Below are positions 1 to 5,987 of a DNA stretch of 9,132 nucleotides, piece by piece. The position numbers and the translations under genes are program-made. The stretch is from the NCBI GenBank assembly GCA_024640445.1, contig JAHEEZ010000049.1, forward strand, positions 9,532 to 18,663. Reading direction: 5' to 3'. This DNA comes from Acidobacteriota bacterium (GTDB lineage Bacteria > Acidobacteriota > Blastocatellia > Pyrinomonadales > Pyrinomonadaceae). The notes beneath the pieces are model-generated. The model made no database searches and was not told where the DNA came from. It was given only the letters and a program-made list of their open reading frames with translations. Position 1 is the stretch's first letter, and each line of letters opens with the position of its first letter.

Positions 1-339
1 AAGATCGTAACAACGCTCGTTTCCGGGGTGATAATGCCGCCGATCGGCTACCTGACCGGCGGGCTCGATTTCAAAGCGCTGTATTACGACATCAGCGGAA
101 AATACAACGGCGTGACCGACCCGAAAGTGATCGAAGAGGCGCTGAAAGGCGGCGCGCCGCTGATAATGTATGGTGAATTGATCACCGACATAATACAGTT
201 CGTGATCATCGCCTTCGTGATCTTCATCATCGCCAGGTATGCGGTCAAATTCTTCCAGGGGCTCGAAGCCGCCTCAGGTCCCAGCGCCGAAGCGGAATTG
301 TTGACGGAGATCAGGGATCTGTTAAAGGAGAAGAATTAG
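1..339 (+). CDS. mscL: MscL large-conductance mechanosensitive channel (5' truncated by window edge)
   Basis: Inner-membrane homopentameric channel that opens under membrane tension and releases solutes during osmotic downshock. Reading from base 1 the frame is open and gives 112 residues ending at a TAG. The first visible residues (KIVTTLVSGVIMPPIGYLTG) match the end of the first transmembrane helix and the following loop of the family; E. coli has a closely similar IMPPLGLLIGGIDF. A second hydrophobic helix lies at about visible residues 59-80 (DIIQFVIIAFVIFIIARY). The C-terminal LLTEIRDLLKE is the conserved cytoplasmic helical bundle. About 30 N-terminal residues are missing, so the GTG at 28 and the ATG at 34 are internal codons and not the start. 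The periplasmic loop is of ordinary size. The gene converges with the VIT-vWA gene. I am confident of the family; the promoter is outside the window. Confidence 0.96.
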   Translation, partial: KIVTTLVSGVIMPPIGYLTGGLDFKALYYDISGKYNGVTDPKVIEEALKGGAPLIMYGELITDIIQFVIIAFVIFIIARYAVKFFQGLEAASGPSAEAELLTEIRDLLKEKN

Positions 340-441
340 ATAGCCACGGAGCACACAGAGAACACCGAGTTCTAAGGAAAAGGACATTGCACTTCCGAAC
401 CAATTCCCAAGAACTCTGTGTCCTCTGTGGTGAACCCAGAT
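340..441. repeat. Imperfect inverted repeat between convergent genes, possible bidirectional terminator
   Basis: The 102-base spacer between the mscL and VIT-vWA stop codons holds two arms. The left arm, 344-372, reads CCACGGAGCACACAGAG then AACACCGAGTTC. The right arm, 411-432, reads GAACTCTGTGTCCTCTGTGG then TG. The innermost bases (360-372 against 411-423) pair at 11 of 13 positions, and the outer parts pair with small bulges. The 38 bases between the arms would form the loop. The arms resemble the CTCTGYGNCCTCYGYGG type of dispersed intergenic repeat seen in several bacterial phyla, and a related single arm lies at 3557-3592. A terminator role for both genes is inferred from position; there is no clean T-tract. 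Confidence 0.6.
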
Positions 442-3384
442 TTAGGGCGAAATGTATTTCACCTCCTTCAACTCCGCCAGGGCGAGGAGTTTCCCGACCG
501 GAATAGTCCCCCTTACCTTATCGCCGTCGGCAGCTTCGATCTTCAGTCCCGCGTCCCTCAGCTTCCCGAGCGCAGTCTCTGAAGTGACCGCGATCTTCAA
601 ACGGACGCTTGCGATCCCGGATTTGACGAACCGGCTTTCGTTCGGCGCCGGCTTTTCTTCGCCTTTCCGGAACCGGTCGATCACTCCGTAAACCCAGAAG
701 TGAAGCTTTTGCTTCAGCTCGATCTGCCTTTTCAACTTCTCGGGATAGATCGCCTTAAGTTCGACTACCGTCACGTTCACCTCATCATTTGGAAGGAACT
801 CATAGGTTAGGACGCCCGACATCTTCAGTCTCGTCCCCTGGTATTCAGCCGGTGTGAACGAGGATCCGAGTGCCGCTTTTTCTGACGGTTTCTTCAGCAA
901 TTCTTCGCCATCCGCCGCTTTTGCGGCATAGACATCGCCGGATTCATCGACCAGGATCGCCACCGTCACCTTGCTTCCCTTTTCCGGGATCTCGGCATCC
1001 CCGGGTATCCCTGGTTTCTTGATCCTTTCAGCCGCGACCGCGATCGAAGGTGATGGAGCGAAGTTCAAAGAATTCAGCACTCCCGACCTAAAGTTCACGG
1101 CCTCCTGACCATCGATCAAAATAACAGCTTCGGATGCCGAAGCTCCGTCGATCTGAAATCCCCCTGTCAGAGGTTCCTTCCGTGTACCGGGCGCCAGCAT
1201 CAGAAGCGAGCCGAAACTTGTGCCGCTCGGCAAAGCTTCGATGGTGTCCCTACTGACAGTCGTCTCGATCCTGCTCTCCGACGAGTCGATGGAAAGGCTC
1301 GATGAACTAACATCAACGGTCGCGGTGACGCCTCCAGCACCGTTTCCATAACCAGTACCCGAGCCCGATCCACCTCCCGAACCGCTCCGGGTCACGATGG
1401 CAACCCCGGAATTTGTGGTTGTGGGAGTGTTATAGGTCAGGCTATTGAGTCGCTTAATATCTCCTTGCGAAGAAGCCACTGTTTGCAATCCGGGCTGCTC
1501 GGTCCCGTCGCCGAACGTCCCCTCGGCAAGATCTACGGGGACATCGACACGTGTCGGGCCGCCTCCCGGATTGACCTTTCTCTCCTCCACGGCCACAAAC
1601 GACGTGTACTGTGAGAGTATTCCGAATTCAAGCGCAACGCCGGTTATCTTTGCCGCAACTTCTCCGTCGGCCGTCCGGCTTTGAACGCCTTCATAGTCCC
1701 CCTTCGTCAGTTCTTCGATCCTCTTTCTCGCCCAGAGCGTCGCCAACACGTCGTGCTCCGCTTCGGCTTCCGGAAGATCGACCTTGATCTCTCTCTCGAA
1801 CATCTGGCCTCCGACCTTCCCTCTCAGAACTATCGAACCGGAAGCCGCGCCCGTGTACCTTCCGTTAATGATCACAGGCTTCGCCGAGAACAGATCCGGA
1901 ATCTTCTCAGGATATGTGTCCGCGACCGGCATTCCGTTCCAGTCGATCGAGATATCGGTCAGGATCGGCGCGCGTACGCGTTGGTAGAACCTACGCGCGG
2001 CCTCCGCTCCTTCGTCTTCCAGGGTAACGATCGCGGCCTCGCCGTTCCCCTCTTCAGCGATCTTTTCAAGGAGAAACCTGTTCACGCTGTTCCCAATCCC
2101 GAACGAGAAAACCCGCGCCTTCGGGTGCTTCTGCACTTCCGCAATTATCTCTCCCTCATTTCCGATATACCCGTCGGTCATAAAACAGACGATCCGGATA
2201 TGCTCCTGTGAATCGCTCGGATCCAGCGCGGCGCGAATCGCCTTCATCATCTCGGTTCCGCCGCCTCCGCTGCTGTTCTCCAGGAAATCCATTGCCGTTT
2301 CAATGTTGGCTTCCGACGCCGGCACTGGCCGGTCGAACAAGATCCGCGTGTCGCCCGCGAACGTGATCAGATTGAAGGTGTCTTCCGGATAGAGGCCGAG
2401 CAAAGACATCTTCATCGCTTCCTTTGCCTTCTCGATCGGGAATCCGCCCATCGATCCGGAGGTGTCCAGTACGAACACGATCTCCTTTGGAGCGACGTCC
2501 TCGTAAACCCCGAGATCCGGCGGCTGAAGGATCAGAGTGAAGAATCCGCCCCGCGCGTCCCTGTGGGTGATAAGCGCGTCCTCGACCCGGCCGCCGCTCA
2601 CGCCGTACCGCAGGACAAAATCTTTGTTCGGGATCGTGGCCTCGTCTTTGAGCGAGACCTTTGCCGATCCCGCGCCGAAGCTCTGAGTCTCGATCGCGTG
2701 CAGCTTCGATTCGACACCGACGAGCGGAACGCCCGCGTCAATGTTCACCTCGATCGAAATATCGTGACCGGCCCTCGTCAGAGTCACTTTGGGTGAGATC
2801 TTCGAAGCGTCCGGAACCCGGTCGGCGCCGGACGCGCTTTTTCCCCGCGGGATGTAGCGGGGACCGACGACCATCGGAAACACGAACTCGTAAACGCCTT
2901 CTTCGTACTTGAGGGTCTCCACGTAGCTGATCTCGACCACGATCTTCTCTCCCGGCAGTATGTTTGCCACCGACTGCGTAAAGATGTTCGGCCTCTCCTG
3001 GTCCAGAAGCGCCGCGGTCTGCCCCGCATTCTTAGCCGCCTCGTATGTCTTCCGCGCCTCTTCGCGCCTGAGTATCCTGCCCGAAATGACTCGCGAGCCG
3101 ATGGTCATCGTCATCCGGTCGACGGCACCCTTTTCAGACAAAGGAAATGTGTAAACCGCCTCGATCGGGCGGTCAAAGGTGTTTTCGAACTCCTGCTTCA
3201 CGGTCACCCGGGCAAGGAATCCGGTGATGTCGGCCTTTACATAGGTCTGCTTGAGCGGACAGGCGCCAAGCCCTCCCTTCTCTCCAAAAGCCGTAAGAGT
3301 CCCCTGTGTCACGGGGTACTGCTGCGCGGTTGCCGCGTACGCAAGGCACACGAATACCGCGAGCAAACTGATTGCTCTTTTCAT
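442..3384 (-). CDS. Exported VIT/vWA-domain protein with TonB-plug-like and TonB C-terminal-like segments
   Basis: Large exported protein (980 aa) of unknown exact role, with an unusual domain order. Residues 1-20 are a signal peptide cleaved about ATA|QQ. Residues about 25-155 form a VIT domain (AVYTFPLSEKGAVDRMTM, ILPGEKIVVEISYVE). Residues about 299-475 form a vWA domain with a complete metal-binding MIDAS: DTSGS at 307-311, T377 and D404 in MTDG. Residues about 541-600 resemble the usual post-vWA tail of VIT proteins (LWARKRIEEL, QYTSFVAVEE). A Gly/Ser linker lies at 667-685. Residues 690-768 look like the start of a TonB-dependent-receptor plug (TVSRDTIEALPSG, LLMLAPGT, GGFQIDGAS, ILIDG), but no beta-barrel follows. 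Residues about 800-865 resemble a TonB C-terminal domain (VAILVDESGDVYAAKA, SSFTPAEYQG, SGVLTYEF). Residues 915-980 are a small extra domain ending LAELKEVKYISP. The ATG has a strong Shine-Dalgarno site, GGAGGA. Domain calls are by motif; function is not assigned. Confidence 0.93.
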   Translation of the reverse strand: MKRAISLLAVFVCLAYAATAQQYPVTQGTLTAFGEKGGLGACPLKQTYVKADITGFLARVTVKQEFENTFDRPIEAVYTFPLSEKGAVDRMTMTIGSRVISGRILRREEARKTYEAAKNAGQTAALLDQERPNIFTQSVANILPGEKIVVEISYVETLKYEEGVYEFVFPMVVGPRYIPRGKSASGADRVPDASKISPKVTLTRAGHDISIEVNIDAGVPLVGVESKLHAIETQSFGAGSAKVSLKDEATIPNKDFVLRYGVSGGRVEDALITHRDARGGFFTLILQPPDLGVYEDVAPKEIVFVLDTSGSMGGFPIEKAKEAMKMSLLGLYPEDTFNLITFAGDTRILFDRPVPASEANIETAMDFLENSSGGGGTEMMKAIRAALDPSDSQEHIRIVCFMTDGYIGNEGEIIAEVQKHPKARVFSFGIGNSVNRFLLEKIAEEGNGEAAIVTLEDEGAEAARRFYQRVRAPILTDISIDWNGMPVADTYPEKIPDLFSAKPVIINGRYTGAASGSIVLRGKVGGQMFEREIKVDLPEAEAEHDVLATLWARKRIEELTKGDYEGVQSRTADGEVAAKITGVALEFGILSQYTSFVAVEERKVNPGGGPTRVDVPVDLAEGTFGDGTEQPGLQTVASSQGDIKRLNSLTYNTPTTTNSGVAIVTRSGSGGGSGSGTGYGNGAGGVTATVDVSSSSLSIDSSESRIETTVSRDTIEALPSGTSFGSLLMLAPGTRKEPLTGGFQIDGASASEAVILIDGQEAVNFRSGVLNSLNFAPSPSIAVAAERIKKPGIPGDAEIPEKGSKVTVAILVDESGDVYAAKAADGEELLKKPSEKAALGSSFTPAEYQGTRLKMSGVLTYEFLPNDEVNVTVVELKAIYPEKLKRQIELKQKLHFWVYGVIDRFRKGEEKPAPNESRFVKSGIASVRLKIAVTSETALGKLRDAGLKIEAADGDKVRGTIPVGKLLALAELKEVKYISP

Positions 3385-3393
3385 AGAACTTGC

Positions 3394-3399
3394 TCCTCC
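3394..3399 (-). promoter_or_regulatory. Ribosome binding site of the VIT-vWA gene
   Basis: GGAGGA on the minus strand, nine bases before the ATG at 3384. It fixes the start, and the signal peptide begins at this ATG. It is the strongest Shine-Dalgarno match I see in the window; most of the other genes have weak or no such site. Confidence 0.8.
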
Positions 3400-3556
3400 A
3401 ATTTATTGCAGGGAGTTGTTTGGGAAGAAGTGCCGCCTGCTGCGACTATGGTGCACCGAACCGGGATTTGGTTTCTTTAGCGGGAAAAAGGACGGACGGA
3501 AGGCGGGTTGAGAGATGAAAAGCTAGTGCTCTATTTTCGAACGCGTTCTTCTGCTG

Positions 3557-3592
3557 AAAAAATCTCTGCGCCTCCGCGGCTCAGCGGTTGAA
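3557..3592. repeat. Single-arm dispersed repeat (CTCTGCGCCTCCGCGG type)
   Basis: The core CTCTGCGCCTCCGCGG at 3564-3579, preceded by an A-run and followed by CTCAGCGGTTGAA, resembles the right arm of the mscL-side inverted repeat (CTCTGTGTCCTCTGTGG, 414-430). The differences are mainly C/T changes plus one base of length. I read it as a solo or decayed copy of the same family. Confidence 0.5.
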
Positions 3593-3668
3593 TGTTCTTG
3601 GCAGCTAAAGCGGCTCAATGGAAATTTGCCGATCTTTTCCCCGGGTTCACACGGGACTACCATCCGTC

Positions 3669-3711
3669 GCGCCTCCGGCGCATTGGGCAGGCACAGGTCC
3701 TGCCCCTACGA
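3669..3711. repeat. Composite palindromic repeat, copy A
   Basis: Two adjacent hairpins. GCGCC/GGCGC with a 3-base loop spans 3669-3681. GGGCAGG (3685-3691) pairs with CCTGCCC (3699-3705) around a 7-base loop. The element ends CCTACGA. It matches copy B at 8266-8309 base for base except around the two loops. Another hairpin, CCCG...CGGG, lies just left at 3640-3655 and may belong to the same compound element. It resembles REP/BIME-type intergenic palindromes and has no coding capacity. Confidence 0.8.
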
Positions 3712-3766
3712 TCCCTGACTTCTGATTCCTTATTCTGTCTCCTGACTCCTGACTTCTGACTCCTCA
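3712..3766. repeat. Degenerate heptanucleotide tandem array A (CTCCTGA type)
   Basis: Eight units of about 7 bases: TCCCTGA, CTTCTGA, TTCCTTA, TTCTGT (one base short), CTCCTGA, CTCCTGA, CTTCTGA, CTCCTCA. The last unit holds TCA at 3764-3766, which is the TGA stop of the folate gene on the minus strand. The unit is a one-base variant of the CTCCTGT unit of the larger array at 8087-8219. Confidence 0.85.
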
Positions 3767-4339
3767 CTCGAAACTCCACACCTTGTCCGGCGTGACGCAA
3801 TGGTCGAGGCGGATGTCGAATTCAGCGATCCCGTCGATCTGATCGACCGGGTCAAAGAGAGAAACGCCGATCTTCGGGCAATCTTCGCGGCATAGCGCGA
3901 GGAACTTGTCGTAATACCCTCCGCCGTAGCCGACCCGGTTTCCATGCTTATCGAACGCTACCAGCGGCACGATAACGGCATCGATGGCATTGTCAGCGAT
4001 GACCCGGGTATTCAGCGGTTCGAAGATGCCCCAGAAGTTCGGAATGAGCCGCGACATAGGATCGTAGACCGCGCACTCCATCTTCTTCTTCTTGCGGTTG
4101 ATCCTCGGAACCACGGTCGTGATGTGCGGATACGAACGCCAGATCCGGTCGATCAAAAGAGATGTGTCCACCTCTCCCCGATCTTTGATCGTGAGAAAAA
4201 TGTGGATACAACGAATGTTTGAGAGCTCGAAGTGCGAAAAGAAGTGTGAGGCCACCTGCCGGCTTCTTCGGGTGATCTCCGCTCTTGAAAGCGATCCTCG
4301 GAATTCGAGGAACTGTTTGCGAAGTTCGATCTTGTCCAT
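3764..4339 (-). CDS. ygfA: 5-formyltetrahydrofolate cyclo-ligase (5,10-methenyl-THF synthetase)
   Basis: Cytoplasmic enzyme that converts 5-formyl-tetrahydrofolate to 5,10-methenyl-tetrahydrofolate with ATP, returning an inhibitory storage form to the one-carbon pool. At 191 residues it is the usual family length. The signature is GNRVGYGGGYYDKFL at 133-147, preceded by VIVPLVAFD. The N-terminal KIELRKQFLEFRGSLS is the usual first helix. The family ending CVTPDKVW is followed by only SFE. The ATG lies 6 bases after the mnmA stop and has no Shine-Dalgarno sequence, so translation is probably coupled to mnmA. The TGA stop falls inside the last unit of heptanucleotide array A, so the repeat has replaced or abutted the original gene end. 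Function is assigned with high confidence. Confidence 0.95.
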   Translation of the reverse strand: MDKIELRKQFLEFRGSLSRAEITRRSRQVASHFFSHFELSNIRCIHIFLTIKDRGEVDTSLLIDRIWRSYPHITTVVPRINRKKKKMECAVYDPMSRLIPNFWGIFEPLNTRVIADNAIDAVIVPLVAFDKHGNRVGYGGGYYDKFLALCREDCPKIGVSLFDPVDQIDGIAEFDIRLDHCVTPDKVWSFE

Positions 4340-4345
4340 TTCAAT

Positions 4346-5467
4346 TTATTGGTGAGCCGGCCGGCGCTCGATCCACCCGCCTCCGACCACTTCTTCCCCG
4401 TCGTAAAACACCGTCGCCTGTCCGGGCGTTATCGCCGGCTGGGGCTCGTCAAAAACTATCCTCGCCCGTGCACCTTCCAACGCGTGGATCGTCGCGGGGA
4501 CCGGATTGTGTCTGTATCTCGCTTTTACATACGCTCGAACCGGCTCGGTCGGTTCATCGAAAGCCACCCAGTTCACGTCGCGGGCGGTGAATTCCTTCGA
4601 AAGCAGCTCTTCCTTCTCACCGACGACTATTCTGTTTCTCTGCCTTTCGATCTTTACGACATAAAGGGGCTTCTCGTGCGAGATCCCTATGCCTCGCCGC
4701 TGTCCGACGGTGTATCGATGGATCCCGGAGTGCTCGGAAAGCACCTCGCCTTCGGTATTCACGATCTCGCCGGCACCGGGTATCTCGGACGACCGGCCTT
4801 CGTGATCTAGATAGCGGTCAATGAACTCGGAGTACTTGCCGTCCGGCACGAAGCAGATCTCCTGTGATTCCTCTTTCTCGGCGGTGTAAAGGTTCGCGTC
4901 GCGGGCGATGTCACGGACTTCGCTCTTGAGCATTTCGCCAAGCGGAAAATACGCCCTGGAAAGCTGGTCCTGGGTGAGTTCCCATAGAAAATAAGTCTGG
5001 TCCTTCCAGTGATTCTTGCCGCGGAACAAGCGGTACCTGTCCGCAGCCTCGTCGTGCTCCACGCGGGCGTAGTGTCCGGTCGCGACCTTGTCGCAGCCCA
5101 GGCTCAGCGCCATTTTGTCCAGCGAGGCGAACTTGAGTTTTGAATTGCACGCGACGCAGGGGATAGGCGTTTCGCCGGAAAGGTAGCTTGCAATGAAAGG
5201 GTCGATGACGGATTCTTCGAATTCACGCTCGAGATTTAAAACATAAAAAGGAAATCCGAGCATCTCCGCGACCCGTCGCGCGTCGTAGACGTCATCGAGC
5301 GAACAGCAGCGCGAAGGCAGAGGATCTCCATTCTCGTCAACATTAACGTGCCGCCTCTGGTTCCAGAGCTGCATCGTGAATCCGACAAGTTCGTGCCCTT
5401 CGTCCTTGAGAAGCGCCGCGGCCGAGGATGAATCTACCCCGCCGCTCATTGCGACTGCTATCTTCAT
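4346..5467 (-). CDS. mnmA: tRNA-specific 2-thiouridylase MnmA
   Basis: Cytoplasmic enzyme that adenylates and then thiolates uridine 34 of the tRNAs for Lys, Glu and Gln to give 2-thiouridine, taking sulfur from a persulfide relay. The 373 residues are normal length. The ATP-pyrophosphatase P-loop is SGGVDSS at 8-14. The catalytic nucleophile is C107 in CNSKLKF, and the second active-site cysteine is C205 in EICFVPDG. ATGHYARVE (129-137) and the C-terminal beta-barrel (GQRRGIGISHEKPLYVV) are also typical. A CC pair at 54-55 (SRCCSLDDVYDARR) replaces the simpler E. coli sequence and occurs in several other phyla. It is the first gene of a pair with the folate cyclo-ligase. An extended -10 promoter lies 16 bases before the ATG, leaving a leader of only about nine bases without a Shine-Dalgarno site. 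Confidence 0.98.
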   Translation of the reverse strand: MKIAVAMSGGVDSSSAAALLKDEGHELVGFTMQLWNQRRHVNVDENGDPLPSRCCSLDDVYDARRVAEMLGFPFYVLNLEREFEESVIDPFIASYLSGETPIPCVACNSKLKFASLDKMALSLGCDKVATGHYARVEHDEAADRYRLFRGKNHWKDQTYFLWELTQDQLSRAYFPLGEMLKSEVRDIARDANLYTAEKEESQEICFVPDGKYSEFIDRYLDHEGRSSEIPGAGEIVNTEGEVLSEHSGIHRYTVGQRRGIGISHEKPLYVVKIERQRNRIVVGEKEELLSKEFTARDVNWVAFDEPTEPVRAYVKARYRHNPVPATIHALEGARARIVFDEPQPAITPGQATVFYDGEEVVGGGWIERRPAHQ

Positions 5468-5483
5468 AACCGGAGTAAATCAG

Positions 5484-5489
5484 ATTATA
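5484..5489 (-). promoter_or_regulatory. Extended -10 promoter element for mnmA-5-FCL
   Basis: On the minus strand the sequence reads TTTGGTATAATC, a perfect TATAAT preceded by TG and one base, as in extended -10 promoters. There is no good -35 at 17 bases, which such promoters tolerate. The expected start site is about base 5477, giving a leader of roughly nine bases before the mnmA ATG. This is a sequence match only. Confidence 0.6.
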
Positions 5490-5547
5490 CCAAACGAACG
5501 GGGATTCTTGATTCGAGGCGGACGCACCCTGCCTGCACAAATAGAAA

Positions 5548-5571
5548 GGGGCCGCCCTATTGGACGGTCCC
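5548..5571 (-). terminator. Intrinsic terminator of the small exported-protein gene
   Basis: On the minus strand GGGACCGTCC, loop AATA, GGGCGGCCCC forms a 10-pair stem with one A-C mismatch and one G-U pair, followed by TTTCTATTT. It begins 23 bases after the TAG stop of the small gene and lies upstream of the mnmA promoter, so it separates the two transcription units. Confidence 0.7.
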
Positions 5572-5594
5572 TCGAAAAAAGAATTGACGAACTA

Positions 5595-5987
5595 CTATTT
5601 CGCCGCGATCTTCAAGCCAGGCAGGTCCGATTTCGGACCGCCGAGATCCAGCTTCAACGCGTAGAAGGAAACACCGCTGAGATGATATCTGCCGCTTACC
5701 CGTTCAAACGTGACGCCGTTTGCGTCATTTGGTTTAATGACGGATTCGGCTCTGACAATAGCCATTCCAACACTGGAACCGCTCTCCGAACGAATGATGA
5801 TCGTGCTAACCGCAGGCGTCACACCAAAGCTGATGACGTAGTCGCCTGTCGGGTACTCGGCTTTGCCGATGTTGAACGAGAAGGGTACGGAGGTCTTAAG
5901 CTGGCGAATGATCTGTGCGTTCGAGACGACCGCGGTGGCGGCGAAAATGCCGACGAGCATTATGATTGCTATCAGTCTCTTCTTCAC
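5595..5987 (-). CDS. Small exported protein, hypothetical (PFxFxxGxxxxPxGDY type)
   Basis: A 130-residue protein with a clear signal peptide: KKRL, a hydrophobic run IAIIMLVGIFAATAVV, and a cleavage site SNA|Q after about residue 25. The mature part (about 105 residues) begins with SVPFSFNIGKAEYPTGDY, a pattern I know from many small exported acidobacterial proteins of unknown function. The rest is predicted mostly beta, ending LPGLKIAAK. I chose the GTG at 5985-5987 because it has GCGGAG seven bases upstream and directly starts a normal signal peptide. The in-frame ATG at 6131 would add 48 residues with no sensible signal. The gene ends in its own terminator. It may sit in the periplasm or outer envelope; no function can be assigned. 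The acidobacterial link is from memory of the pattern. Confidence 0.8.
   Translation of the reverse strand: MKKRLIAIIMLVGIFAATAVVSNAQIIRQLKTSVPFSFNIGKAEYPTGDYVISFGVTPAVSTIIIRSESGSSVGMAIVRAESVIKPNDANGVTFERVSGRYHLSGVSFYALKLDLGGPKSDLPGLKIAAK

Larger units (their letters stand above)
3385..3763. other. Repeat-rich intergenic region between 5-FCL and VIT-vWA genes
   Basis: This 379-base stretch has no credible gene. From the VIT-vWA side it contains that gene's leader and ribosome binding site (3385-3400). An AT-richer part with no convincing promoter follows (3401-3556). Next come a single-arm dispersed repeat (3557-3592), a hairpin CCCG...CGGG (3640-3655), the composite palindrome (3669-3711), and a heptanucleotide array running into the stop codon of the folate gene (3712-3766). 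The VIT-vWA promoter must lie here if that gene is transcribed on its own, but I cannot place it. Confidence 0.7.

Noticed and set aside
1681..2211. 176-codon plus-strand open frame inside the VIT-vWA gene
   Set aside because: It is antisense to the vWA domain whose MIDAS residues are conserved; it has no ribosome binding site or motif.
3251..3511. 86-codon plus-strand frame at the VIT-vWA 5' end
   Set aside because: It overlaps the signal-peptide region antisense and has no ribosome binding site or recognisable features.
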